From: an uncultured Saccharophagus sp.
GTDB taxonomy: Bacteria > Pseudomonadota > Gammaproteobacteria > Pseudomonadales > Cellvibrionaceae
Assembly: GCA_937920545.1 (NCBI GenBank)
Contig: CAKZUG010000100.1
Location: forward strand, 1-36,079
Direction of reading: 5' to 3'
Length of the DNA stretch: 36,079 nucleotides
Part shown: in pieces, positions 8,883-17,001 of the stretch
Position numbering within the stretch: position 1 is the first letter of the stretch
Layout: every line of letters begins with the position of its first letter
The notes under the pieces: model-generated
The model's database searches: none
Told to the model about the DNA's origin: nothing
The model's input: only the letters and a program-made list of their open reading frames with translations
Program-made: the position numbers and the translations under genes

Positions 8883-10403
8883 ATGACAAACAAGCAACCC
8901 CCCGCAAGCCAACCAAGCGCCGCACCGCAAGAAGACGAAAACAAACTGATTGCCGAGCGCCGCCAGAAACTGAATACCCTGCGTGAACAAGGGCAAGCCT
9001 TCCCTAATAATTTCACCCCTAAAAACAAAGCGCAAAACCTACAAGACACCTACGGCGAGCAAACCAAAGAAGCCCTAGAAGAAGCCGGCCACGTGGTTAG
9101 CGTAGCAGGGCGTGTGATTCGCAACCGTGGTGCCTTTATGGTGCTGCAAGATACATCGGGTCAAATTCAGTTATACGTGACCAAAGAAGCCCGTAAATTT
9201 GCCAAAAGCCTCGACCTTGGCGACATAGTCGGCGTAGAAGGCGCACTGCACAAAAGCGGCAAAGGCGACTTATACGTTAGCCTCGACAACTACCAGCTAT
9301 TAACCAAATCGCTGCGCCCACTGCCCGATAAATTCCACGGCCTAGCCGACCAAGAAATGCGCTATCGCCAGCGCTACGTCGACTTAATCGCCAACCCCGA
9401 CGTACGTGAGACATTTATACTGCGTACTAAAATTGTGCAATACATCCGCGACTACCTCAACAACAAAGCGTTTTTAGAAGTCGAAACCCCCATGTTGCAA
9501 GCCATCCCTGGGGGTGCCACCGCGCGCCCATTTATTACACACCACAACGCCCTAGACATGGACATGTACCTACGTATTGCCCCCGAGCTTTACCTAAAAA
9601 GGCTAGTAGTAGGTGGGTTTGACCGCGTATACGAGATCAACCGCAACTTCCGTAACGAAGGCCTAAGCACACGCCATAACCCCGAATTCACCATGCTGGA
9701 ATTCTACCAAGCGTACGCCACCTACACCGATTTAATGGATCTAACCGAAGATCTGCTGCGCAACCTCACCAGCGACGTATTCAAAACCAACCTCATCGAA
9801 AACCAAATAGGCACAGGCGAAAATGCCGAGACCGCCACCTTCGATTTTGCAAAACCGTTTACGCGTTTATCGGTATTTGACTCTATATTGCACTACAACC
9901 CCAACCTAACCGCCGACAACATCAACACCATCGAAGCCGCCACGCAAGTCGCCAACGATCTAGGCATCCCCTTAAAAGACACCTATGGCTTGGGTAAAAT
10001 ACAAATCGAAATATTCGAAAAAACCGTTGAACACCGCCTGATTCAACCCACGTTTATTACCGAATACCCAACCGAAGTCTCGCCACTAGCAAGACGCAGC
10101 GACACCAACCCGTTTGTTACCGACCGCTTCGAGTTTTTTGTAGGCGGCCGCGAAATAGCCAACGGATTCTCAGAGCTTAATGACGCCGAAGACCAAGCCC
10201 AACGCTTTGCCGACCAAGTCGCCGAAAAAGACGCCGGCGACATAGAAGCCATGCACTTTGACGCCGACTACATCCGCGCACTCGAATACGGCCTACCGCC
10301 CACAGCAGGCCAAGGCATCGGCATCGACCGCCTCGTAATGCTACTCACCAACTCGCCCTCAATACGCGACGTACTACTGTTCCCACACATGCGACCTGAG
10401 TAA
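8883..10403 (+). CDS. lysS: Lysyl-tRNA synthetase, class II
   Basis: Charges tRNA-Lys in the cytoplasm. The 506 residues match E. coli LysS (505). An N-terminal charged helix precedes the OB-fold anticodon-binding domain (about residues 75-155, [20 protein letters not shown]). Class II motif 1 is near [20 protein letters not shown], motif 2 is [20 protein letters not shown] from about residue 255, and motif 3 is [14 protein letters not shown] near residue 477, with the C-terminus LLFPHMRPE typical of the family. It lies 60 bases after prfB and is likely in the same operon. Its TAA stop begins a hairpin array (TAAGAGATAGGCGCC). Confidence 0.98.
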   Translation: MTNKQPPASQPSAAPQEDENKLIAERRQKLNTLREQGQAFPNNFTPKNKAQNLQDTYGEQTKEALEEAGHVVSVAGRVIRNRGAFMVLQDTSGQIQLYVTKEARKFAKSLDLGDIVGVEGALHKSGKGDLYVSLDNYQLLTKSLRPLPDKFHGLADQEMRYRQRYVDLIANPDVRETFILRTKIVQYIRDYLNNKAFLEVETPMLQAIPGGATARPFITHHNALDMDMYLRIAPELYLKRLVVGGFDRVYEINRNFRNEGLSTRHNPEFTMLEFYQAYATYTDLMDLTEDLLRNLTSDVFKTNLIENQIGTGENAETATFDFAKPFTRLSVFDSILHYNPNLTADNINTIEAATQVANDLGIPLKDTYGLGKIQIEIFEKTVEHRLIQPTFITEYPTEVSPLARRSDTNPFVTDRFEFFVGGREIANGFSELNDAEDQAQRFADQVAEKDAGDIEAMHFDADYIRALEYGLPPTAGQGIGIDRLVMLLTNSPSIRDVLLFPHMRPE

Positions 10404-11011
10404 GAGATAGGCGCCGCTTTACGGCTTTTAGGCGCTGCGCTTTTAAGGGCGCTGCGCTTACAGGACGGCCTACGGCCTTGTGGGTAAAACATAGGTGTCA
10501 TTTTGTGGCCTTTACACCGTCATTCCCGCGTAGGCGGGAATCCATGTGTGCATGGTAAAAGATAGGGCGCCGCTTTGCGGCTTTTAGGCGCTTCGCTTTA
10601 AGGGCGCTACGCTTGCTGGAAAAGCAAAAGAAATAACCGATAATCTCTTAATAGTTTTGTTTTTGACGTTGCTTTTCCTAAAAGACCAAAGGCCAGCCTA
10701 AAAGCTAGATCATCGCATTGTGGCTCTAATCCGTCATTCCCGCGCAGGCGGGAATCCATGTTTGCATGGTAAAAGATAGGAAGCTGCTTTGCGGCTTGCA
10801 GGCGCTACGCTTGCAGGACGGCCTAAGGCCTTGCTGGAAAAGCAAAAGAAATAACCTCCTAATGGTTTTGATTTTGATTTTTTTTTCCTAAAAGGCGAAG
10901 CCGCCTAAAAGCCGCATAGCGGCGACCTGTGTTTAACCCTAAAAGCTACGCAGTAGCGGCCTGTGTTTTACCTAAAAGCCGCACAGCGGCGCCTTTCACT
11001 AAAAGAAAATT
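10404..11011 (-). repeat. Hairpin array with two core elements and two dRS3-like palindromes
   Basis: There is no gene in this 608-base gap. Hairpin units start directly at the lysS stop. Two cores in the reverse orientation lie at 10618-10678 (the long form, 61 bases) and 10836-10888. Single ATTCCC-N8-GGGAAT palindromes lie at 10522-10541 and 10736-10755, each followed by a CCATG-N4-CATGG-like hairpin. Near the ung start the units AAAAGCTACGCAGTAGCGGC (10941-10960) and AAAAGCCGCACAGCGGCGCC (10974-10993) show the shared frame with different paired arms. Confidence 0.85.
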
Positions 11012-11668
11012 ATGCCAAAAAATATCAGCAATATACAATTAGACCCAAGCTGGCTTAACGTACTGGCCAATGAGTTTGAGCAGCCATATATGCACAAGCT
11101 CAAACAGTTTTTAACCGAGCAAAAACAGCGAGGTAAAACGGTTTATCCAGCGGAAAAAGATATATTTAACGCGCTAAATTCAACGCCGCTAGATAAAGTC
11201 AAAGTCGTTATTTTAGGGCAAGACCCCTACCACGGGCCGGGGCAGGCTCACGGGTTATCGTTTTCTGTACCCGAAGGCGTGAGAACGCCGCCATCGTTGG
11301 TCAACATATTCAAAGAAATACACCAAAGCACAGGTTTGCCCATACCACAAAGTGGCTGCCTACAGCACTGGGCAAACAACGGCATATTACTACTCAACGC
11401 CACGCTTACAGTAGAAGCCCACCAAGCAGGCTCGCATCAAAAGAAAGGCTGGGAGCCATTTACCGACGCCGTAATACAAGCCGTAAACGATCACTGCAAC
11501 AACGTCACCTTTATGCTCTGGGGCGGCTACGCACAAAAAAAAGGCGCCATCATCAACACCCAAAAACACACCGTACTAAAAGCCCCACACCCCTCGCCAC
11601 TATCAGCCTACAGAGGCTTTATAGGCTGCGGCCACTTTACCCAAATAGACATTGATTTAATAAAATAA
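11012..11668 (+). CDS. ung: Uracil-DNA glycosylase, family 1
   Basis: Removes uracil from DNA as the first step of base excision repair. The 218 residues fit the family. The water-activating loop [20 protein letters not shown] contains the catalytic D71. N130 in [17 protein letters not shown] contacts uracil. The leucine loop [11 protein letters not shown] holds H193. The ATG at 11012 follows repeat sequence with no obvious separate promoter. The stop codon is at the start of the next repeat array (TAAAGACGCC). It is the only clearly housekeeping gene in the repeat-rich stretch. Confidence 0.97.
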   Translation: MPKNISNIQLDPSWLNVLANEFEQPYMHKLKQFLTEQKQRGKTVYPAEKDIFNALNSTPLDKVKVVILGQDPYHGPGQAHGLSFSVPEGVRTPPSLVNIFKEIHQSTGLPIPQSGCLQHWANNGILLLNATLTVEAHQAGSHQKKGWEPFTDAVIQAVNDHCNNVTFMLWGGYAQKKGAIINTQKHTVLKAPHPSPLSAYRGFIGCGHFTQIDIDLIK

Positions 11669-12033
11669 AGACGCCGTTTAAAGATAGGACGCCATTTCAT
11701 GGCTTTTAGGTAAAACATAGGCGCCGCGTTGCGGCTTTAAGGCGGCTTCGCCTTTCAGAAAAAGCAACGTCAAAGGCAAAAATAGTAAAAAACATAGGCG
11801 CCATTTCATGGCTTTTAGGTAAAAAACAGGGCGCCGCTTTGCGGCTTTAAGGTGGCTTCGCCTTTTAGGAAAAGCAAAGGCAAAAACAATAAAGGATGGT
11901 TGGTTTTTTGGTTTTTCCAGCAAGGCCATAGGCCGCCCTGCCAGCGCAGCGCCTGTGTTTTAACCTAAAAGCGAAGCGCCTTATGTTTTATGGCGCCTGT
12001 TTTTTTAACCTAAAAGCGAAGCGCCCTATTTTT
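11669..12033 (+). repeat. Hairpin array between ung and the truncated zeta-toxin gene
   Basis: This array holds a complete core at 11869-11919 (51 bases) and a half core near 11760-11800 in which GAAAAAGCAACGTCAAAGGCA is not followed by its right arm. Flanking units include GCCATTTCATGGC, GCCGCTTTGCGGC and GCGAAGCGC types. The right end, GCGCCCTATTTTTTA, meets coding sequence of a zeta-toxin relative at about 12034. No gene is present within it. Confidence 0.8.
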
Positions 12034-12070
12034 TAGCCCAGAATTAGTTGCTATAGAGGCAGGTAAGCTA

Positions 12071-12415
12071 ATGTTAAAAAAAGTAGATGATTGTGTGACA
12101 AATAATGAATCTTTTGCAATTGAAACAACATTAAGTGGCCGCAGCTACTTAAGCAAAGTTAAAAAGTGGCAGCACTTGGGTTATCAAGTTTTTCTTTTCT
12201 ACTTTTCGTTACCTTCCGTAAATATGGCCATCGAGAGGGTAAAATACCGAGTTTCTGTAGGGGGGCATAACATACCCAAACCTACAATCGAAAGACGATT
12301 TGAGCGTAGCCTTATAAATTTACGTGAATTTCAGCAGGTTGTAGATGGCTGGGTGTTGTTTGATTCTTCAGGCTGGGAGCCAAAATTACAAAAGGCGCAT
12401 AATTATGACAAATAA
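12071..12415 (+). pseudogene. Zeta toxin-like kinase, N-terminus lost at a repeat boundary
   Basis: The 114 residues after ATG 12071 match the middle and C-terminal part of the zeta-toxin / AAA_33 P-loop kinase family: ESFAIETTLSGRSY, GYQVFLFYFSLPSV, IERVKYRVSVGGHNIP and ERRFERSLINL. Family-like sequence continues upstream of the ATG (SPELVAIEAGKLM, from about 12035) until it meets repeat sequence, and an in-frame TAA lies at 12011. The Walker A loop and about the first 40-50 residues are therefore missing, so ATP binding is not possible in the usual way. The likely cause is deletion or insertion at the repeat end. The downstream small ORF overlaps its 3' end by 11 bases, as in an intact two-gene module. 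Confidence 0.75.
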
Positions 12416-12590
12416 AAATCAATACGCAGAAATAGGGCTACGCTCAGCAAGGCGTGCAGCAGCAAAAGTACTTGCAGATGCTTTGTTGCATCAACGGCCA
12501 TTACCAATATGGGAAAATGGCGAAGTGAAATATAAATTACCGACCCAGAACGACATAGACAAATTATTGGTTGATAAAAAAGTTCCATAA
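12405..12590 (+). CDS. Small protein paired with the zeta-like gene (possible antitoxin)
   Basis: The 61-residue protein starts with MTNKNQYAEIGLRSARRAAA and contains PLPIWENGEVKYKLPT. ATG 12405 overlaps the end of the truncated zeta-like frame by 11 bases, typical of translational coupling; upstream in-frame starts inside the toxin frame are less likely. Small proteins of this kind often accompany zeta-like kinases and may be their antitoxin; that role is inference. It seems intact although its partner is broken. I recognise no defined domain. Confidence 0.6.
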   Translation: MTNKNQYAEIGLRSARRAAAKVLADALLHQRPLPIWENGEVKYKLPTQNDIDKLLVDKKVP

Positions 12591-13016
12591 CTAAATGGCC
12601 ACTGCATATCTCAGGCGCTACGCTTTTAGGTAAAACATAGGCACCATTTCATGGCTTTTAGGTAAAACACAAGGCGCCGCTTTGCGGCTTTAAGGCGGCT
12701 TCGCCTATTAGGAAAAGCAAAGGCAAAAATAATCAAAAGTGGTTTGTTTTTTCTTTGGCTTTTCCAGCAAGGCCTTAGGCCGCCCTGCGAGCGCAGCGCC
12801 CAAAAGCCATGAAATGGCGCCTGTTTTTTTACCTAAAAGCTACGTAGTGGCGCCTTTTAAGGCGGCTTCGCCTTTTAGGAAAAGCAACGTTAAAGGCAAA
12901 AACAGTAAAGGGTAGTTTGTTTTTTCTTAGTCTTTTCCAGCAAGGCCGCAGGCCGTCCTGCAAGCGCAGCGCCCTTAAAGCGAAGCGCCTAAAAGCCATG
13001 AAATGGCGCCCATGTT
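12591..13016. repeat. Hairpin array with two core elements, ending at the hipA stop codon
   Basis: Cores lie at 12711-12765 (55 bases) and 12878-12938 (61 bases, with a CGTTAA insert). Hairpin units include GCCGCTTTGCGGC, GGCGGCTTCGCC, AAAAGCTACGTAGTGGCGCC and, next to hipA, AAAAGCCATGAAATGGCGCC (12991-13010). The array ends GGCGCCCATGTTTTAA, and the TTA at 13017-13019 is the hipA stop on the minus strand. No gene is present within it. Confidence 0.85.
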
Positions 13017-14240
13017 TTAAGCCAACGGTATGCTTTGTAAGTGTTTTTCAATGGTCTTAATCATTAATTTGGTTAAGGGTAGGTGGGCTTTCTCTTTTGC
13101 CCACACTTCATGAAAATTAGCGGCTGTTTGCTTGGCTGTATCTAACACGAGTTTTTCTGGCAACATGGCTTTAGCTGCTAAGTGAGATAACTCATCTAGG
13201 GTGAAGTCACTAAACTTTTTACTACGGCTAACCTTTAGTGATGCACTATTGTCGGGGATATAAGCAATAGTCGAGACAAAGTCATAAGCGGGTGCAATGG
13301 ATGCTGTACGCTTGTCTTTATATATCACAGACCAATTCTTCAAATGCATATCGGCGTTGCCAATTAATGTATTAAACACAAGCCTTCGAGTAAATTCTGC
13401 GATGTCTTCTTCTTTTCCTTCTACCCCAATAACATGTGCAATATTACGCATGCTGGCTTTTTTATATTTATCTTGGGGGTACACGCCAAAAACTTGAGCA
13501 AAATCCTCAATATGAATGGCTTGATCATGAGAGCGGTCAAAGCGCTTGATGGCAAAAGCGCTATCGCCAAACTGACCAATCCCCTTTGGAATATTGTCAA
13601 TTTGGCTAATGGGCAGCAACTGTACCTCGGGTACATTCATGCCTAACATCCTAGCCAGTTCCATCATTGAATATTCATTTTCGGGCACGGCGTCAAAGCG
13701 CGATGACGGCAGTTTAACAATCCATGAGCCACCTTGGCCTGTAGCAGGAATCGTCAAGCCGCCGTGTGCATGTTGCATGGCTGAAAACTTTAACTGCACG
13801 CCTGCCAATGAAAAACGCATGGGTGCCTCGTACATTGTTTTATCGTCACGCATTGTGTGCGTATTGGGTGGTAGCGCCTCACCATCGGCAGGCTCAACGG
13901 TAACAGCGCCGGGTAAATCTTGGCCTAACACCCACAATAAAAAAAACTCTCTAGTAGCGTTAACACCTGCACGTTCAGCTAGATAGTTTCGCATGGTCTC
14001 TTCTGGTAATAAATTAGAAAAAAACGGCGTTAATTTTGATTGTGTAGGCTTAAACTGAGTCAGTAAGTCACCAAGTGAATCTTTAAAACCCAGTCCTAAT
14101 ACAGGCCTTGATGCATCATTAATATAGCTATCTGTAAAAGCAAACAACGTTCTGTCGCGGCCAACATGAGTAATGGTTGCAATGGGGTTGCCATAAAGCA
14201 AAACGTTAAGCGTAGATATATTATTCGTCATTTTCATCAC
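13017..14240 (-). CDS. hipA: HipA-family Ser/Thr kinase toxin
   Basis: Toxin of a HipBA module; E. coli HipA phosphorylates glutamyl-tRNA synthetase and causes persistence, though targets differ among homologues. The 407 residues contain the N-terminal HipA domain (LNVLLYGNPIATI; FFSNLLPEE). The Ser loop FSLAGVQLKFS has S144 at the E. coli Ser150 autophosphorylation position. An ATP-site lysine lies in WIVKLPS (K176), the catalytic loop is GNADMHLKNWS (D297, K301, N302) and the metal-binding aspartate is D320 in APAYDFVS. All key residues are present, so it may be active. The start could be GTG 14240, ATG 14237 or ATG 14231, all overlapping the hipB end. Confidence 0.93.
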   Translation of the reverse strand: MMKMTNNISTLNVLLYGNPIATITHVGRDRTLFAFTDSYINDASRPVLGLGFKDSLGDLLTQFKPTQSKLTPFFSNLLPEETMRNYLAERAGVNATREFFLLWVLGQDLPGAVTVEPADGEALPPNTHTMRDDKTMYEAPMRFSLAGVQLKFSAMQHAHGGLTIPATGQGGSWIVKLPSSRFDAVPENEYSMMELARMLGMNVPEVQLLPISQIDNIPKGIGQFGDSAFAIKRFDRSHDQAIHIEDFAQVFGVYPQDKYKKASMRNIAHVIGVEGKEEDIAEFTRRLVFNTLIGNADMHLKNWSVIYKDKRTASIAPAYDFVSTIAYIPDNSASLKVSRSKKFSDFTLDELSHLAAKAMLPEKLVLDTAKQTAANFHEVWAKEKAHLPLTKLMIKTIEKHLQSIPLA

Positions 14241-14538
14241 CGTCTAAGTTGTATGCAGCGGGTAATGGCTCATCATCTTGATTGTAAGCGCCGTTACTAC
14301 TATCAATAATCGACTTTATAGCAGTGGCCGATTTTTTAGGTGCAACAAACAGCTCTAAGTCGAGCACACGGGCAAGCGCAATCAAACTGGACATGCGTAA
14401 ATCAACATCACCTGCTTCTATTTTTGAAATATGGCTTTGAGGCACGCCAGAGCGAACCCCCAACGCCCTTTGGCTCAACCCTTTTCGTACCCGCGCCTCT
14501 TTAAGTGCGGCCAGTAATTGCTCAGTTACATAACCCAT
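14221..14538 (-). CDS. hipB: HipB-family antitoxin, XRE/Cro helix-turn-helix
   Basis: DNA-binding antitoxin that neutralises HipA and represses the operon. The 105 residues have an N-terminal HTH_3 domain at about residues 8-65 (ALKEARVRKGLSQRALGVRS, then GVPQSHISKIEAGDVDLRMS), followed by an acidic, poorly structured tail that ends DGDENDE. It lies upstream of hipA and overlaps its start, the usual antitoxin-first order with translational coupling. An AT-rich inverted repeat lies directly upstream (14550-14582). Confidence 0.92.
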   Translation of the reverse strand: MGYVTEQLLAALKEARVRKGLSQRALGVRSGVPQSHISKIEAGDVDLRMSSLIALARVLDLELFVAPKKSATAIKSIIDSSNGAYNQDDEPLPAAYNLDGDENDE

Positions 14539-14549
14539 ATTGATACATC

Positions 14550-14582
14550 TTTATATATAATTAATTGTAAAATATATATAAA
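14550..14582 (-). promoter_or_regulatory. Candidate HipB operator / hipBA promoter region
   Basis: TTTATATATA (14550-14559) and TATATATAAA (14573-14582) form a 10-base inverted repeat with a 13-base spacer, 12 bases upstream of the hipB start codon. HipB-type antitoxins bind palindromes in their own promoter, so this is a reasonable operator. The AT-richness makes chance palindromes likely, so confidence is moderate. Confidence 0.4.
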
Positions 14583-14634
14583 AGCATATCACTTGAGTGT
14601 TTTTAATACAATTTAAACGGCGGATCATCGCATT

Positions 14635-15000
14635 GTGCTTCTACACCGTCATTCCCGCGCAGGCGGGAATCCAGTGTTTGTAAGGTAAAACATAAGCGCC
14701 ATTTTATGGCTTTTAGGTAAAAGACTGGGCGCCGCATTGCGGCTTTAAGGCGGCTTCGCCTTTTAGGAAAAGCAAAGGCAAAAACAATAAAGGGTGGTTG
14801 GTTTTTTTGGCTTTTCCAGCAAGGCCGTAGGCCGCCCTATGTTTTAATACCGTCATTCCCGCGCAGGCGGGAATCCACAGTTTTTATCTTTTCCTAAAAG
14901 CGCAAAGCGCGCCTAAAAGCCATAAAATGGCGCCTGTGTTTTAACCTTCAAGCCGCACAGCGGCGACCTATGTTTTCTGGCGTTCTGTGTTTTAAATTTC
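14635..15000 (+). repeat. Hairpin array with one core and two dRS3-like palindromes
   Basis: Between the divergent hipBA and yefM-yoeB modules. Single ATTCCC-N8-GGGAAT palindromes lie at 14651-14670 and 14855-14874, and one core at 14766-14817 (52 bases). Hairpin units include GCCATTTTATGGC-like, GCCGCATTGCGGC, GGCGGCTTCGCC and GCCGCACAGCGGC. The right end, CTATGTTTTCTGG and TGTGTTTTAAA, stops just before the yefM promoter. No gene is present within it. Confidence 0.8.
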
Positions 15001-15046
15001 TTGACGTATATAAACAGTCATCTTATTATGTACGGAGTTACCGTAC
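15001..15046 (+). promoter_or_regulatory. Promoter and palindromic operator of the yefM-yoeB module
   Basis: TTGACG (15001-15006), a 17-base spacer and TATTAT (15024-15029) form a strong sigma-70 promoter. Immediately downstream GTACGG-AGTTA-CCGTAC (15030-15046) is a perfect 6-base inverted repeat around the expected transcription start. YefM-type antitoxins repress their own operon by binding TGTACA-like palindromes, which this resembles (TGTAC is present). Confidence 0.65.
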
Positions 15047-15063
15047 TTTTAATGGGTGGAATA

Positions 15064-15336
15064 ATGGAAAGTGTAAGCGTAAACAAATTTAGAGATAACC
15101 TAAAAAACTTTGTCGAGAAAATTATTTTTGACCATACGCCGCTCAAAGTGACGCGCCGCAGTGGAGAAGACTTTGTAGTAATAAGCGCCGACGACTGGGC
15201 AAGAGAACAAGAAACCCTGCACGTTTTACAAAGCACCAACCTTATGAAGCAAATAGCCGCCTCCGCCAGCACGCACACGCAAAATAATGGATACACGCCC
15301 ACCAAGGAGCAGCTCAATGAGATCGCTGGTCTTTGA
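15064..15336 (+). CDS. yefM: YefM/Phd-family antitoxin
   Basis: Antitoxin that binds and blocks YoeB and represses the operon. The 90 residues begin MESVSVNKFRDNLKNFVEKI, a Phd/YefM DNA-binding domain, followed by LKVTRRSGEDFVVISADDW, a hallmark of the family; the C-terminal part is the flexible toxin-binding segment. ATG 15064 is chosen because a GGTGGA ribosome site lies just before it and the family alignment starts here; the upstream in-frame codons carry the operator. The toxin start overlaps its end by 20 bases. Confidence 0.92.
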   Translation: MESVSVNKFRDNLKNFVEKIIFDHTPLKVTRRSGEDFVVISADDWAREQETLHVLQSTNLMKQIAASASTHTQNNGYTPTKEQLNEIAGL

Positions 15337-15580
15337 GGGTAACACCTGGCAAGAATACGAAAACATAAGGCAAAAAGACAACAAACTACACAAAGCGTTA
15401 TGCCGCCAACTAAAAGAAATGCTACGGGCCAACCCCGCTCAAGGCATAGGCAAACCAGAAGCCCTCAAACACAACCTAACAGGTTTATGGTCAAGAAGGC
15501 TTAGCCAAAAAGACAGGCTAATATACAAATTCGACGACAAATACATCTATATATTCGCCATCGGTGGTCACTATAGGTAA
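15317..15580 (+). CDS. yoeB: YoeB-family mRNA interferase toxin
   Basis: Ribosome-dependent endoribonuclease of the RelE/YoeB superfamily. The 87 residues start MRSLVFEGNTWQEYE and include the diagnostic GKPEALKHNLTGLWSRRLSQ. Residues matching E. coli E46, R65 and H83 are present as E48, R67 and H85, so it should be active. AAGGAG (15304-15309) precedes ATG 15317. The last codons and stop (TAT AGG TAA) are also the start of the following repeat array, so the C-terminus GHYR is partly repeat-encoded. Confidence 0.94.
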   Translation: MRSLVFEGNTWQEYENIRQKDNKLHKALCRQLKEMLRANPAQGIGKPEALKHNLTGLWSRRLSQKDRLIYKFDDKYIYIFAIGGHYR

Positions 15581-15800
15581 AACATAGGCGCCATTTTATG
15601 GCTTTTAGGTAAAAGATAGGGCGCCGCTTTGCGGCTTTAAGGCGGCTACGCCTTTTAGGAAAAACAAAGGCAAAAATAATCAAAAGTGGTTTTTTTCTTT
15701 AGCTTTTCCAGCAAGGCCGTAGGCCGCCCAGCCAGCGCCTAAAAGCCATGAAATGGCGCCCGTGTTTTTACCTAAAAGCTACGTAGTAGCGACCTGTTCT
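15581..15800 (+). repeat. Hairpin array between yefM-yoeB and the MNT-HEPN gene
   Basis: A compact complete example of the composite repeat. The left arm (GCCATTTTATGGC, GCCGCTTTGCGGC, GGCGGCTACGCC) reads stem then TTTT on the plus strand. The core is 15658-15709 (52 bases). The right arm carries the units inverted (AAAAGCCATGAAATGGCGCC and AAAAGCTACGTAGTAGCGAC). No gene is present within it. The sequence from 15801 to the next ATG is AT-rich and presumably holds its promoter. Confidence 0.8.
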
Positions 15801-15847
15801 ATATGGCTGTTATTTTCAAATAAAACAAAAGACAACTGAAGATAATT

Positions 15848-16540
15848 ATGACTAGACAACAACTTATTAACCAACTAAAAGCACTTATTATTAACACTGC
15901 AAACCCCGAGCGTATTTGGCTCTACGGGTCAGAGGCGGCAGGCGAAGCCAAGCCAACTAGCGATGTGGATATTGCATTTAAAGCCGATGGCGTTTATTCA
16001 GGTGAAGAGATAAAACAAGCCGCTCAGCATCTAAATACACTGCTCACATTTGATGTAATTAACCTCAGCCATTGCGAAAAACGCTTTAATGAGCGTGTAC
16101 AAGCAACAGGAAAAGTGATTTATAGCAACTCAAAACATCTGCGCGCCGAAGACGCCTTGCACAACTTTGGCAAAGCACTAGGGCGATTAAATGAAGCGCA
16201 AGATTTTGCCAAAGAGCACAGCGCCGAATACGGTAACATCGTACTCGACCTACAAATAAAGCGTTTTGAATTTACCTACGAAATGTGTTGGAAAGCCATA
16301 AAACGTATACTGGCCTTTGTCGGGCTTGAAGCAAACAACCCCAGAGCCTGTTTTAAATCGGCTTATGCTCAAAATTGGTTACACGACGAAGCCGTATTTT
16401 TAGAAATAATAGAAATGCGCAACACCTCTGCACATACCTACGACCTAGACTTTGTCAAAGAGCTACAAACAAGGCTACCCAAATACCAAGAAGCATTTAA
16501 AACCCTGTATATAGAACTACAAAAACAACTCGAAAATTAA
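15848..16540 (+). CDS. Fused MNT nucleotidyltransferase-HEPN (HI0074-like) protein
   Basis: The 230 residues join two domains usually encoded as separate antitoxin and toxin. Residues 1-95 are a minimal nucleotidyltransferase with GS-X10-DxD (G27, S28, D39, D41) and a further acidic residue D69 in TFDVINL. Residues 100-230 are a HEPN domain of the HI0074 substrate-binding type with R191-N-T-S-A-H196-T-Y198, the RX4HXY ribonuclease motif. In characterised MntA-HepT pairs the MNT enzyme transfers AMP to the Tyr of this motif and silences the RNase. Here both are in one chain, so self-modification is plausible (inference). There is no stop or frameshift between the domains. Confidence 0.85.
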   Translation: MTRQQLINQLKALIINTANPERIWLYGSEAAGEAKPTSDVDIAFKADGVYSGEEIKQAAQHLNTLLTFDVINLSHCEKRFNERVQATGKVIYSNSKHLRAEDALHNFGKALGRLNEAQDFAKEHSAEYGNIVLDLQIKRFEFTYEMCWKAIKRILAFVGLEANNPRACFKSAYAQNWLHDEAVFLEIIEMRNTSAHTYDLDFVKELQTRLPKYQEAFKTLYIELQKQLEN

Positions 16541-16985
16541 AATGAAAATGAAAATGAAAATATAGGCGCCATTTTATGGCTTTTAGGTAAAAAATATGGC
16601 GCCGCTTTGCGGCTTTAAGGCGGCTTCGCCTGTTAGGAAAAGAACGTCAAAGGCAAAAACAGTAAAGAGTGGTTTTTCTTTGGCATTTCCAGCAAGGCCA
16701 TAAGCCGCCCTAAGAGCGCAGCGCTCAAAAGCCATGAAATGGCGCCTGTGTTTTTACCTAAAAGCTACGTAGTAGCGCCTTTTACGGCTTTAAGGCGGCT
16801 TCGCCTTTTAGGAAAAGCAAAGGCAAAAATAATCAAAAGTGGTTTTTTTCTTTAGCTTTTCCAGCAAGGCCGTAGGCCGTCCTGCGAGCGCAGCGCCTGA
16901 AAGCCACGAAGTGGCGCCTGTTTTTTAACCTGAAAGCCATGAAATGGCGCCTGTGTTTTACCTAAGAGCGCAGCGCCCTATCTTA
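16541..16985 (+). repeat. Hairpin array with two core elements
   Basis: It starts at the MNT-HEPN stop with a GAAAAT hexanucleotide run (to about 16560) and then ATAGGCGCC. Cores lie at 16636-16690 and 16811-16862. One unit has CAC/GTG arms (AAGCCACGAAGTGGCGCC, 16901-16917 region), further evidence for arm covariation. The array ends GCGCCCTATCTTAA shortly before the ribosome site of the next gene. No gene is present within it. Confidence 0.8.
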
Positions 16986-17001
16986 ATCAAAAAGGATTTT
17001 T

